Shown piece by piece: positions 25,601 to 38,550 of a DNA stretch of 64,000 nt. The notes below the pieces were generated by a model. The model was not told the origin of the DNA, did no database searches, and worked only from the letters and a program-made list of their open reading frames with translations. The DNA comes from Macrostomum hystrix (taxonomy: Eukaryota > Platyhelminthes > Macrostomidae). Position numbers and translations under genes: made by a program. Every line of letters starts with the position of its first letter. Positions within the stretch are counted from its first letter, which is position 1. The stretch covers positions 8,075,501-8,139,500 of the forward strand of contig CATNEN010000002.1 of assembly GCA_950097015.1 (NCBI GenBank), written 5' to 3'.

Positions 25601-28600
25601 CTTCCATGCGGAGTTGAAGCCAGCAAGCAGAAAGACTGACACCTGAGAATAGATCCATTTGATCAAACTGTGCAGGGTTTCTGGTCTTGCTGGTGGCAAA
25701 CTCTGCAGAAGCATCTGCCCAACCCCCCACCTCACTACTGATTTGAATGTCACTGAAATATGAGAATGAGTTTGCTGTTATTAACTGGCATAAAGTGGAT
25801 TGATTGCTACATTTCTTATTTTACTATTATTGACTTCTCAAATTCAATCTTCCATGCGGAGTTGAAGCCAGCAAGCAGAAAGACTGACACCTGAGAATAG
25901 ATCCATTTGATCAAACTGTGCAGGGTTTCTGGTCTTGCTGGTGTCAAACTCTGCAGAAGCATCTGCCCAACCCCCACCTCACTACTAGATTTGAATTGTC
26001 ACTGAAATATGAGAATGAGTTTGCTGTTATTAACTGGCATAAAGTGGATTGATTGCTACATTTCTTATTTTACTATTATTGACTTCTCAAATTCAATCTT
26101 CCATGCGGAGTTGAAGCCAGCAAGCAGAAAGACTGACACCTGAGAATAGATCCATTTGATCAAACTGTGCAGGGTTTCTGGTCTTGCTGGTGTCAAACTC
26201 TGCAGAAGCATCTGCCCAACCCCCCACCTCACTACTGATTTGAATGTCACTGAAATATGAGAATGAGTTTGCTGTTATTAACTGGCATAAAGTGGATTGA
26301 TTGCTACATTTCTTATTTTACTATTATTGACTTCTCAAATTCAATCTTCCATGCGGAGTTGAAGCCAGCAAGCAGAAAGACTGACACCTGAGAATAGATC
26401 CATTTGATCAAACTGTGCAGGGTTTCTGGTCTTGCTGGTGTCAAACTCTGCAGAAGCATCTGCCCAACCCCCACCTCACTACTGATTTGAATGTCACTGA
26501 AATATTGAGAATGAGTTTGCTGTTATTAACTGGCATAAAGTGGATTGATTGCTACATTTCTTATTTTACTATTATTGACTTCTCAAATTCAATCTTCCAT
26601 GCGGAGTTGAAGCCAGCAAGCAGAAAGACTGACACCTGAGAATAGATCCATTTGATCAAACTGTGCAGGGTTTCTGGTCTTGCTGGTGGCAAACTCTGCA
26701 GAAGCATCTGCCCAACCCCCACCTCACTACTGAATTTGAATGTCACTGAAATATGAGAATGAGTTTGCTGTTATTAACTGGCATAAAGTGGATTGATTGC
26801 TACATTTCTTATTTTACTATTATTGACTTCTCAAATTCAATCTTCCATGCGGAGTTGAAGCCAGCAAGCAGAAAGACTGACACCTGAGAATAGATCCATT
26901 TGATCAAACTGTGCAGGGTTTCTGGTCTTGCTGGTGGCAAACTCTGCAGAAGCATCTGCCCAACCCCCACCTCACTACTAATTTTATTGTCACTGAAATA
27001 TGAGAATGAGTTTGCTGTTATTAACTGGCATAAAGTGGATTGATTGCTACATTTCTTATTTTACTATTATTGACTTCTCAATTCAATCTTCCATGCGGAG
27101 TTGAAGCCAGCAAGCAGAAAGACTGACACCTGAGAATAGATCCATTTGATCAAACTGTGCAGGGTTTCTGGTCTTGCTGGTGGCAAACTCTGCAGAAGCA
27201 TCTGCCCAACCCCCCACCTCACTACTAATTTTATATGTCACTGGAAATATGAGAATGAGTTTGCTGTTATTAACTGGCATAAAGTGGATTGATTGCTACA
27301 TTTCTTATTTTACTATTATTGACTTCTCAAATTCAATCTTCCATGCGGAGTTGAAGCCAGCAAGCAGAAAGACTGACACCTGAGAATAGATCCATTTGAT
27401 CAAACTGTGCAGGGTTTCTGGTCTTGCTGGTGGCAAACTCTGCAGAAGCATCTGCCCAACCCCCACCTCACTACTAATTTTATTGTCACTGAATATGAGA
27501 ATGAGTTTGCTGTTATTAACTGGCATAAAGTGGATTGATTGCTACATTTCTTATTTTACTATTATTGACTTCTCAAATTCAATCTTCCATGCGGAGTTGA
27601 AGCCAGCAAGCAGAAGACTGACACCTGAGAATAGATCCATTTGATCAAACTGTGCAGGGTTTCTGTCTTGCTGGTGTCAAACTCTGCAGAAGCATCTGCC
27701 CAACCCCCACCTCACTACTAATTTTATTGTCACTGAAATATGAGAATGAGTTTGCTGTTATTAACTGCATAAAGTGGATTGATTGCTACATTTCTTATTT
27801 TACTATTATTGACTTCTCAAATTCAATCTCCCATGCGGAGTTGAAGCCAGCAAGCAGAAAGACTGACACCTGAGAATAGATCCATTTGATCAAACTGTGC
27901 AGGGTTTCTGGTCTTGCTGGTGGCAAACTCTGCAGAAGCATCTGCCCAACCCCCCACCTCACTACTAATTTTATTGTCACTGAAATATGAGAATGAGTTT
28001 GCTGTTATTAACTGGCATAAAGTGGATTGATTGCTACATTTCTTATTTTACTATTATTGACTTCTCAAATTCAATCTTCCATGCGGAGTTGAAGCCAGCA
28101 AGCAGAAAGACTGACACCTGAGAATAGATCCATTTGATCAAACTGTGCAGGGTTTCTGGTCTTGCTGGTGTCAAACTCTGCAGAAGCATCTGCCCAACCC
28201 CCACCTCACTACTAATTTTATTGTCACTGAAATATGAGAATGAGTTTGCTGTTATTAACTGGCATAAAGTGGATTGATTGCTACATTTCTTATTTTACTA
28301 TTATTGACTTCTCAAATTCAATCTTCCATGCGGAGTTGAAGCCAGCAAGCAGAAAGACTGACACCTGAGAATAGATCCATTTGATCAAACTGTGCAGGGT
28401 TTCTGGTCTTGCTGGTGGCAAACTCTGCAGAAGCATCTGCCCAACCCCCACCTCACTACTAATTTTATTGTCACTGAAATATGAGAATGAGTTTGCTGTT
28501 ATTAACTGGCATAAAGTGGATTGATTGCTACATTTCTTATTTTACTATTATTGACTTCTCAAATTCAATCTTCCATGCGGAGTTGAAGCCAGCAAGCAGA

Positions 28601-31163
28601 AAGACTGACACCTGAGAATAGATCCATTTGATCAAACTGTGCAGGGTTTCTGGTCTTGCTGGTGGCAAACTCTGCAGAAGCATCTGCCCAACCCCCACCT
28701 CACTACTAATTTTATTGTCACTGAAATATGAGAATGAGTTTGCTGTTATTAACTGGCATAAAGTGGATTGATTGCTACATTTCTTATTTTACTATTATTG
28801 ACTTCTCAAATTCAATCTTCCATGCGGAGTTGAAGCCAGCAAGCAGAAAGACTGACACCTGAGAATAGATCCATTTGATCAAACTGTGCAGGGTTTCTGG
28901 TCTTGCTGGTGTCAAACTCTGCAGAAGCATCTGCCCAACCCCCACCTCACTACTAATTTTATTGTCACTGAAATATGAGAATGAGTTTGCTGTTATTAAC
29001 TGGCATAAAGTGGATTGATTGCTACATTTCTTATTTTACTATTATTGACTTCTCAAATTCAATCTTCCATGCGGAGTTGAAGCCAGCAAGCAGAAAGACT
29101 GACACCTGAGAATAGATCCATTTGATCAAACTGTGCAGGGTTTCTGGTCTTGCTGGTGGCAAACTCTGCAGAAGCATCTGCCCAACCCCCCACCTCACTA
29201 CTAATTTTATTGTCACTGAAATATGAGAATGAGTTTGCTGTTATTAACTGGCATAAAGTGGATTGATTGCTACATTTCTTATTTTACTATTATTGACTTC
29301 TCAAATTCAATCTTCCATGCGGAGTTGAAGCCAGCAAGCAGAAAGACTGACACCTGAGAATAGATCCATTTGATCAAACTGTGCAGGGTTTCTGGTCTTG
29401 CTGGTGGCAAACTCTGCAGAAGCATCTGCCCAACCCCCCACCTCACTACTAATTTTATTGTCACTGAAATATGAGAATGAGTTTGCTGTTATTAACTGGC
29501 ATAAAGTGGATTGATTGCTACATTTCTTATTTTACTATTATTGACTTCTCAAATTCAATCTTCCATGCGGAGTTGAAGCCAGCAAGCAGAAAGACTGACA
29601 CCTGAGAATAGATCCATTTGATCAAACTGTGCAGGGTTTCTGGTCTTGCTGGTGGCAAACTCTGCAGAAGCATCTGCCCAACCCCCCACCTCACTACTAA
29701 TTTTATTGTCACTGAAATATGAGAATGAGTTTGCTGTTATTAACTGGCATAAAGTGGATTGATTGCTACATTTCTTATTTTACTATTATTGACTTCTCAA
29801 ATTCAATCTTCCATGCGGAGTTGAAGCCAGCAAGCAGAAAGACTGACACCTGAGAATAGATCCATTTGATCAAACTGTGCAGGGTTTCTGGTCTTGCTGG
29901 TGGCAAACTCTGCAGAAGCATCTGCCCAACCCCCCACCTCACTACTGATTTGAATGTCACTGAAATATGAGAATGAGTTTGCTGTTATTAACTGGCATAA
30001 AGTGGATTGATTGCTACATTTCTTATTTTACTATTATTGACTTCTCAAATTCAATCTTCCATGCGGAGTTGAAGCCAGCAAGCAGAAAGACTGACACCTG
30101 AGAATAGATCCATTTGATCAAACTGTGCAGGGTTTCTGGTCTTGCTGGTGTCAAACTCTGCAGAAGCATCTGCCCAACCCCCCACCTCACTACTAATTTT
30201 ATTGTCACTGAAATATGAGAATGAGTTTGCTGTTATTAACTGGCATAAAGTGGATTGATTGCTACATTTCTTATTTTACTATTATTGACTTCTCAAATTC
30301 AATCTTCCATGCGGAGTTGAAGCCAGCAAGCAGAAAGACTGACACCTGAGAATAGATCCATTTGATCAAACTGTGCAGGGTTTCTGGTCTTGCTGGTGGC
30401 AAACTCTGCAGAAGCATCTGCCCAACCCCCACCTCACTACTAATTTTATTGTCACTGAAATATGAGAATGAGTTTGCTGTTATTAACTGGCATAAAGTGG
30501 ATTGATTGCTACATTTCTTATTTTACTATTATTGACTTCTCAAATTCAATCTTCCATGCGGAGTTGAAGCCAGCAAGCAGAAAGACTGACACCTGAGAAT
30601 AGATCCATTTGATCAAACTGTGCAGGGTTTCTGGTCTTGCTGGTGGCAAACTCTGCAGAAGCATCTGCCCAACCCCCCACCTCACTACTAATTTTATTGT
30701 CACTGAAATATGAGAATGAGTTTGCTGTTATTAACTGGCATAAAGTGGATTGATTGCTACATTTCTTATTTTACTATTATTGACTTCTCAAATTCAATCT
30801 TCCATGCGGAGTTGAAGCCAGCAAGCAGAAAGACTGACACCTGAGAATAGATCCATTTGATCAAACTGTGCAGGGTTTCTGGTCTTGCTGGTGGCAAACT
30901 CTGCAGAAGCATCTGCCCAACCCCCCACCTCACTACTGATTTGAATGTCACTGAAATATGAGAATGAGTTTGCTGTTATTAACTGGCATAAAGTGGATTG
31001 ATTGCTACATTTCTTATTTTACTATTATTGACTTCTCAAATTCAATCTTCCATGCGGAGTTGAAGCCAGCAAGCAGAAAGACTGACACCTGAGAATAGAT
31101 CCATTTGATCAAACTGTGCAGGGTTTCTGGTCTTGCTGGTGGCAAACTCTGCAGAAGCATCTG
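10636..31163. repeat. 248-bp satellite, right block (about 83 copies)
   Basis: This continues the satellite of 1465-4093 for about 20.5 kb. Copies are close to identical and differ mainly at shared diagnostic sites, which points to recent homogenisation. Classes are unevenly spread: CTAATTTTATTGTC units dominate near both ends of the block and CTGATTTGAATGTC units fill most of 17.4-26.5 kb. Single-base indels cluster at about 26.5-27.8 kb. The array stops abruptly inside a unit at 31163 and passes into unrelated AT-rich DNA. No transcription unit is evident. Confidence 0.97.
10640..13115. repeat. Higher-order repeat: 5 units, 1238 bp, two copies
   Basis: Units starting near 10640, 10888, 11136, 11383 and 11630 belong to five distinguishable types, the fifth carrying AAACATC. 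The same order recurs exactly 1238 bp later. This is a higher-order structure within the 248-bp satellite and implies duplication in multi-unit blocks. Further to the right, about 16.4-17.3 kb alternates GGTGGCAA and GGTGTCAA units in a dimer pattern. Confidence 0.7.
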
Positions 31164-31579
31164 ACTCAGCACCAAATAAGTATATATTTAGACAAAGAAC
31201 TGTCTAGCTTTGTATTGTAAAAGACAAAAGAGAATAAATTAAAACATTGTTGCAAGTTATTAAAGATAAAAAAGATTAAACGCAGGATTCATTCTATATT
31301 TTCCTAAAGTTTTGTAGAAGCAATTCAAACAAGATAAACTTTTTTGAGTTGATCAGGTGTATTTATTTACTATTTGTTTAAAGTAAATAATTTAACACAA
31401 AATTTCTTGAATTGAAGAATGAAAATGGGAGGCTATTGCCATTTAAAAGTGAAATTTAATAAATGACAGTGCTTTTTGGGTGCTTGGAAAGATTTAGGTA
31501 CTGAATACTGGCTGAGATGAAGAAGAGTAACCAGTTTTAGTATGTTATATAATATTATATGATTTGATATAGGTAGTTG
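31164..31579. other. AT-rich DNA without a gene
   Basis: This is unique AT-rich sequence between the satellite edge and the TTAA-flanked MITE. No open frame with recognisable content, repeat array or structured element was seen. Confidence 0.5.
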
Positions 31580-31583
31580 TTAA

Positions 31584-31884
31584 CGTCCTTCACTGGTGAC
31601 CCAGTTGACTTTGTAGAAGTATTCATTTTACCGGACAAATAGCTGTTTGATTATTTGTCCAGTTAAATTAAAACCAAAACTTTTCAGTGTTGACTATATC
31701 TCCTGCATCTTGTTCCAAATTATGCATGTCGGAAGAGATCTTCCCTTTAAGCCAAATTGTTTATATCTAACTAATGTCTGTTTGATTTGTATTTTTATCC
31801 AACTAAAGAGTAGGGCCAAACCTAAGTTCCTTTGAAGCGTGAAGTTGTAGCGACTCATTCGAATACTTTACATCCGGAAGGACG
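31584..31884. mobile_element. TTAA-flanked MITE, piggyBac-like target
   Basis: TTAA at 31580-31583 and 31885-31888 flanks a 301-bp segment with short terminal inverted repeats CGTCCTTC and GAAGGACG. A TTAA target duplication is the hallmark of the piggyBac superfamily. The TIRs are short and do not begin with CCC, so membership is uncertain. A hairpin-forming motif around CCGGACAAATA occurs inside (about 31631-31665) and again immediately outside on the right (about 31889-31922), suggesting nested or composite origin. No transposase frame. Confidence 0.45.
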
Positions 31885-31888
31885 TTAA

Positions 31889-32971
31889 CCGGACAAATAG
31901 CCATTTGATTATTCGTCCGGTTAACCGGACAAATAACAACTGCCTTTGATATATATAATTTATGATATGTTTTATTTCAGAAATAATGAATATCAACATT
32001 TGTTGCGAATGAAATGGAATAGTTAATATATATAACTTTATAGCCTGACAAAACAAAATAGCTGTTAAAGTAAATAATATATTTTTAGCATTGTTGGGAC
32101 ATTTTTATCTGTGAAATAATTAAAAAAGGCAATTAATGATTACAAGTTACACATGCGATGCTCATTGAGTTTAAGAACAGGAAAACATGTACCATGATGG
32201 TCAGATTATTGTTAGCATAGAGGGACAGCCGCTGATCAAGCAAATAGCTTTAACAATGATAGAGCAATATTTGCTTTAACTTTGACAATTTTACTTGTCA
32301 ATCAGGCATAAGAGCCAACGTAGCAAATTCGTGCACTTCATTGCTTGGCTATTGCACACAGACAAAATTATAATACCTATTAAGCAATCAAATTAAAAAA
32401 ATAACTAGAGTTACACGCCGAAATGAAGTGCAGCTGCATATGGTATTACAGTGTATATGTAAATACAGGAATGCGTAAGAGAGATTTCATCGCAAATTAT
32501 AGAATGTCTTCAGAATTTCAACTACCATTTAAAAATAAATTAAATACCAGATTTCTAAGAAAGAATTATTATTTAAATGCATATACCTAACAGTTTTAGA
32601 AATAATATTGCAATCATGAAACAACTGATAACAAATCCTTATCTCTAGCAATGAATTGAAATATTTTATATAGTCGTCAGAAAAAATTAAAAATTTTCTT
32701 GTTTGTTTAAATACTTAAAATCGTTAGCTGCTAAAAATACTTTTGACTCATTAAAACAGTTTCTAAAAAAATTGCTGGAATCGATACATATTAAGGCTTA
32801 ACTTTTTTAATAGAAATTTAGGCTCAGCAATAACAGACCTAGGATATTTAGGCTCAAAATCGACAGAACTCTAAGCTGAGAATCGATATACACAGATATC
32901 TAAGTTAAGAATTTAATTATAGTTATCTATTGTCCAATTGTCCAACAAAATACTGTTGGCCTTCAAATAGA
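31889..32971. other. AT-rich DNA, probably body of an upstream Helitron
   Basis: About 1.1 kb of AT-rich sequence with no gene seen. It ends at a Helitron-like 3' terminus (32974-33000), so part of it probably belongs to a non-autonomous Helitron whose 5' end I could not find. Confidence 0.4.
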
Positions 32972-32973
32972 GG

Positions 32974-33000
32974 TCCCCAACGGGGGGCATAAATTGCTAG
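32974..33000 (+). mobile_element. 3' terminus of an upstream Helitron
   Basis: A CCCC-AAC-GGGG hairpin is followed by GGCATAAATTG and CTAG (32997-33000). Hairpin, an 11-nt spacer and CTRR is the Helitron 3' end. The same hairpin-spacer-CTAG terminus, with a few changes, ends the next element at 36507. Confidence 0.65.
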
Positions 33001-33670
33001 TCTAATATACTAAAAATGAAAATCTTGCTTGCTTGCTTGTCCACTATACTAAAAATGAAATGGTTGGTTGGTTGGTTGGTTGGTTGTAATTGATTTTCTC
33101 CCGAACGGCTCAACCGATTTTCACTATTTCTTCACCAAAAGATGCCAAATATAGAGACAATTTTACACACATTTTTATTAAGCTTAACTTTATTGCTAAG
33201 AGGATTAAATATTCGAAAAACATGATTTTTTCAAAGGTCAAACCATCTTGGCCTATTGAGAATTTCACTCACTGCCACTGAATTGAAATTGCATCGTCAA
33301 ATTGCGCAACAACCCCTAGCTGATTGAATTTGAAGCCTGCACTCTGGAGACAAATTGGAAATAAATGTACACAACCAACCGTGAGACTGAGTGTACTCTA
33401 TTTTCTTACTTCATTGTACAAAGCCAGAACTTTGAGAATTCATTTTATAAGGCTGATTTCTGCACCCACTAACCAACAGTCGGAATAGCCGATGTGTTAG
33501 GCACTAGGAATAAGTTAGGCATGGCTAGGCTTCGATTCTGCACTGCGTCAAATCATTTAGACTAATTTTCAGCCAGTAGTGATTGAAGATTATTTTTATT
33601 TATTTTTTTCATTTCGTTAATAAAATATCATAAATCATAGCAAATCTGAGTTTGAATCATTGCAACAATA

Positions 33671-35150
33671 GAGTCTGAATCATGGCTAAACCAGAGTCTG
33701 AAACATGGCTAAACCAGAGTTTAAATCATGGCTAAACCAGAGTCTGAATCATGGCTAAACCAGAGTTTGAATCATGGCTAAACCAGAGTCTGAATCATGG
33801 CTAAACCAGAGTTTGAATCATGGCTAAACCAGAGTTTGAATCATGACTAAACCAGCGTTTGAATCATGGCTAAACCAACGTTTAAATCATGGCTAACCTA
33901 GAGTCTGAATCATGGCTAAACCAGAGTCTGAATCATGGCTAAACCAGAGTCTGAATCATGGCTAAACCAGAGTCTGAATCATGGCTAAACCAGAGTCTGA
34001 ATCATGGCTACACCAGAGTCTGAATCATGGCTAAACCAGAGTCTGAATCATGGCTAAACCAGAGTCAGAATCATGGCTAAACCAGAGTTTGAATCATGGC
34101 TAAACCAGAGTCTGAATCATGGCTAAACCAGAGTTTCAATCATGGCTAAACCAGCGTCTGAATCATGGCTAAACCAGAGTTTCAATCATGGCTAAACCAG
34201 AGTCTGAATCATGGCTAAACCAGAGTCTGAATCATGGCTAACCTAGAGTCTGAAAAATGGCTAAACCAGAGTTTCAATCATGGCTAAACCAGCGTCTGAA
34301 TCATGGCTAAACCAGAGTTTGAATCATGGCTTAACCAGAGTCTGAATCATGGCTAAACCAGAGTCTGAATCATGGCTTAACCAGAGTTTGAATCATGGCT
34401 AAACCAGAGTTTGAATCATGGCTAAACCAGAGTCTGAATCATGGCTAAACCAGAGTCTGAATCATGGCTAAGCCAACGTTTGAATCATGGCTAACCTAGA
34501 GTCTGAATAATGGCTAAACCAGAGTTTGAATCATGGCTAAACCAGCGTCTGAATAATGGCTAAACCAGAGTTTCAATCATGGCTAAACCAGCGTCTGAAT
34601 CATGGCTAAACCAGAGTTTGAATCATGGCTTAACCAGAGTTTGAATCATGGCTAAACCAGAGTTTGAATCATGGCTAAACCAGAGTCTGAATCATGGCTA
34701 AACCAGAGTCTGAATCATGGCTAAGCCAACGTTTGAATCATGGCTAACCTAGAGTCTGAATAATGGCTAAACCAGAGTTTCAATCATGGCTAAACCAGAG
34801 TCTGAATCATGGCTAAACCAGAGTCTGAATCATGGCTAAACCAGAGTCTGAATCATGGCTAAACCAGAGTCTGAATCATGGCTAAACCAGAGTTTCAATC
34901 ATGGCTAAACCAGAGTCTGAATCATGGCTAAACCAGAGTCTGAATCATGGCTAAGCCAACGTTTGAATCATGGCTAACCTAGAGTCTGAATAATGGCTTA
35001 ACCAGAGTTTGAATCAAGGCGAAACCAGAGTTTGAATCATGGCTAAATTAGAGTTTGAATCATGGTAAAACGAGAGTTTGAATCATAGCCCACCAGGGTT
35101 TAAAACATGGCGAAACCTGAGTTTGAATCTTGGCTAACCCAGCGTTTGAA
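33671..35150. repeat. 23-bp minisatellite, about 64 copies
   Basis: The unit GAGTCTGAATCATGGCTAAA plus CCA repeats every 23 bp. Variants include GAGTTTGAATC, GAGTTTCAATC and CCAACGTTTG. Several variants recur in the same order near 34.2, 34.5, 34.7 and 34.9 kb, indicating block duplications. Because 23 is not a multiple of 3, no long frame persists. Confidence 0.95.
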
Positions 35151-35159
35151 AAATCAACG

Positions 35160-36414
35160 TCAACTGGGGAGTCATCATCAAAATGGGGATCAGGGTAAAC
35201 TGGGGGATAATCGTCAACTGGAGGATCTTGGTAAACTGGGGGATAATTGTCAACTGGGGGATCATTGTCAACTGGGGGATCGTTGTGAACTGGGGGATCA
35301 TTGTCAACTAGGGGGTAATGGTCAACTGGGGGATAATTGTCAACTGGGGAATCATCATAAAATGGGGGATCATGGTCAACTTGGGGATCATTGTCAACTG
35401 GGGGATCATTGTCAACTGTGGGATCATTGTCAACTGGGGGATCATTGTCAAATGAGGGATCATTGTCAACTGGGGGATCTTTGTCAACTGGGGGTTCATT
35501 GTCAACTGTGGGATCATTGTCAACCGGCGGGATCATTGTCAACTGTGGGATCATTGTCAACTGGGGGATCATTGTCAACTGGGGGATCATTGTCAAGTGG
35601 GTGATCATCATCAACTGGGGGATCATTGTCAACTAGGGGAACATTGTCAACTGGAGGAACATTGTTAACTAGGGATCATCATCAATGAGGAGACTTCATC
35701 AACTGGGGGATCATTGTGAACTGGGGGATCTTTGTTAACTGGGTGTTCATTGTCAACTGGGGGATCATTGTCAACTGGGGGATCATCGTCAACTGGGGGA
35801 TCATTGTCAACTGGAGGAACATTGTTAACTAGGGATCATCATCAATGGGGAGACTTCATCAACTGGGGGATCATTGTGAACTGGGGGATCTTTGTTAACT
35901 GGGGGATCATTGTCAACTGGGTGATCATCATCAACTGGGGATCATTGTCAACTGGAGAAACATTGTTAACTAGGGATCATCATTAATGGGGAGACTTCAT
36001 CAACTGGGGGATCATTGTGAACTGGGGGATCTTTGTTAACTGGGGGATCATTGTCAACTGGGGGATCATTCTCAACTGGGGGATCATTGTCAACTGGGGG
36101 ATCATTCTCAACAGGGGGATCATTGTGAACTGGGGGATCTATGTCAACTGGGGGATCATTGTCAACTGTGGGATCATTGTCAACTGGGGAATCATTGTCA
36201 AATGGGGGATCATTGTCAACTGGGGGATCGTTGTCAACTGGGGGTTCAATGTCAACTGGGGGTTTATTGTCAACTGGGGATCATTGTCAACTGGGGGATC
36301 ATTGTCAACTGTGGGATCATTGTCAACCGGCGGGATCATTGTCAACTGGGGGTTCATTGTCAACTGGGGGATCATTGTCAACTGGGGGATCATTGTCAAC
36401 TGGGGGTTCATTGT
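35160..36414. repeat. 18-bp minisatellite, about 70 copies
   Basis: The unit CAACTGGGGGATCATTGT repeats every 18 bp, with scattered variants and a larger repeated block containing ACATTGTTAACTAGGGATC (near 35.66, 35.82 and 35.95 kb). Because 18 is a multiple of 3, long artefactual frames run on both strands; I do not regard them as genes. Confidence 0.95.
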
Positions 36415-36507
36415 AGCTTTAAAAAGCTGTAAATTTAGCTGCTAAAAAGTCTATACTAGACGAATTAAAAGTATTTCTGCTCCCCGAAGGGGGGCAAATC
36501 TTGCTAG

Positions 36508-38550
36508 TGTAAAAACTAAAGAGAAGAAGGGTAAATCCCGATTGGTGGGAAAGCACTGTGTGCAAAGTTGGGCAACTTCAGTCTATTGGAAGCCTTGAAA
36601 GACTGGGAACAAACCAGAGAGCCAGACAGTTGTGAGTAAGTAGAGGAGAGGAAGAAGTGTCTTGCCGCTCGGACACTCGTGAGAACGCTACCAAATTTTG
36701 GAAGGAAAGCAGCCTATCTGGCCAGTTTAAGCAATTTATGCATATGCAATAAGGGGATACATAGCTAGCCTATGAAGAATAACTAAGTCATAGACAAAGG
36801 AAACTAAGAATTATTTCAAGGATTAAGTCAAGGTATGAAATAAGCAATTGTTAATATTTAATAAAAGAGTATCTGAGGCATTTAAACCCAAAAGAGGAAA
36901 TAGCCTACAACACCTTAGTGGCAGCTGTAAGATTTAGTAGAGAGCCCTACAGCAACTTAGTGGCAGCTGTAAGATATTAGTAGAGAGCCCTACAACACTA
37001 TATACTTAGCTATAGTAAAGCATGACTGGTATTAGCAGCAAAGTAAGTAAGTTATTAGGTAATATAGTAGTTAGCTCAGCTTAGCTAGTAATAAGTAACT
37101 AATAAGCTAATTAGGGGCCTAACTAGAAAATAAAAAAACTACAACATAGTGACTTAAATATATCTATATACTGAACTAGATAGGCTAGCTAATGTTGGCC
37201 TTGTTAATGCTCATATTCATAAAAATAGGGTAGGCCTATATAAGATGTACATGGTATAAGCTAGTACACTGCTTTGCCTACAAGACTGTTTTATTTAGTA
37301 GAAAATTAATACCAAATTCATAAAAATAGCTAAACTAAGTGCTAGAAAGTAAAATAACCAAAAATGAGTTAGCATTTGAATCTGATTATTTTTATTATTA
37401 TCTACTACAAGCAAAAATAATCCTATTTACAACTGTGTCTAGGCCTATAATAAGCATTGACCTATCTCGCTCCTGACTACATGTATATCCATGTATGGGC
37501 TACATTATAATTACCATTGTCATTGATTCTCAAGCCAGTTTGGTAAAGAGCTTATAAAGCTAGGGCCTGATTTAGATGTTCATTTATTTAATTTATTCTT
37601 TCGAGCTTGCTTACAACTGGGCTCCTAGCTTTCTTTTCCATTTCAAATGGGTCGGCTTAAATTCTTGGCATGATTAAATTTCGCGCCAAATACCTTCCAT
37701 AGATTATACATTGAAGCCCTTTTAATCACTAGAAAGACATGTCGTAACGGCAGGCGACATGCCAAGCACCCGATCTAATCGGAACAAAAGCGTACCTTTT
37801 TACACGATTAAAAGCACGACAGTCGGTGGATTAAATACACACCCCCATTTCACACGTGGTGGGAATCATATTTTCTTGAGCAATTTAAATCTGAACATAA
37901 CAAAGTACTTTAGAACTTTGTGATAGATTAAAACTGTACTCAAATTTAAATACTAATTTGTCAAAAACAAACTAACCACGATTGCAGTGAATTGTCAGTT
38001 TAACTGTAATTTAAAGTAACGGTTTGAATTTGAATTTAATCTCCACTCCCACCTTCACTCCAAGGACCACTAGAAGAAGAGTCCTAGTGGTCCTTGCTTC
38101 ACTCATGCATACATTGAACAGATTTTAAATGGATCTCTTTTTATAGAAAATATCTATAAAAATCTTAAGCATCTATCTATACTAAAGACTACCATTTACT
38201 ACCCTTGAATAGAATGCTAGGCCTACTATAAACTTTAGACCCCTAACATAGTTAAAATCATTCTTTAAGGCATTTAGAACTAAAAGAGCTTGCTTTTATT
38301 TGTAAAATTTGTAACTGGGTCATGGGATATTATAAAAACAACCATTAAAAGATGTGTTTCCCTGTGACAAGGTTGTATCAGTGTAAAGGAAACCTCTTTT
38401 ATGTTCATTCGCATCTAGATTTTCCTTTCATGTTATCTTCTTGGCCTCTTAGAGCCCTACCTAGTAGTCAGAAGATTTTATGGGCAAAAAAATAAGCATT
38501 TCTGTTTATGTTAAGAACTCCCTATTCTTTGTTGTTGTCAGTTGTCACTG
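36508..38550. other. Intergenic DNA without a recognisable gene
   Basis: About 2 kb of mostly AT-rich sequence. It holds a roughly 45-bp direct duplication around TTAGTGGCAGCTGTAAGAT (36911-36992) and a perfect hairpin at 38061-38096. No coding exon was supported. Confidence 0.5.
38061..38096. other. Perfect 13-bp hairpin
   Basis: CAAGGACCACTAG (38061-38073) is the exact reverse complement of CTAGTGGTCCTTG (38084-38096), with a 10-nt loop. It could be a transposon end or an extrudable cruciform. No flanking duplication was found. Confidence 0.6.

Larger units (their letters stand above)
33001..36507 (+). mobile_element. Non-autonomous Helitron carrying two minisatellites
   Basis: It starts TCTAATATACTAAAAATG directly after the CTAG of the preceding element. 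A second, similar 5'-end motif follows at about 33040 with TTGG repeats. It ends with a CCCC-GAA-GGGG hairpin, an 11-nt spacer and CTAG (36504-36507), then T. A TC start, CTRR end, 3' hairpin and no target duplication fit a Helitron or Helentron-type element. There is no Rep-helicase frame. The interior is mostly two unrelated tandem arrays, a cargo often reported in non-autonomous Helitrons. It sits head-to-tail with its predecessor. Confidence 0.65.

Noticed and set aside
1675-30951. Recurrent 61-codon minus-strand frame in each satellite unit
   Set aside because: It is destroyed in many copies by one-base changes in a C run and other indels, changes follow repeat homogenisation, and there is no sign of splice or start context; treated as a property of the satellite.
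31647-32056. Short frames of about 62 codons in AT-rich DNA
   Set aside because: They overlap the TTAA-flanked MITE and its hairpins and show no domain or codon bias.
33671-36414. CRISPR-like arrays
   Set aside because: Units are contiguous without unique spacers and the genome is clearly eukaryotic; these are minisatellites.
35060-36445. Long repetitive frames in the 18-bp minisatellite
   Set aside because: The period is a multiple of 3, so open frames arise automatically on both strands; no flanking exon or varied protein sequence.
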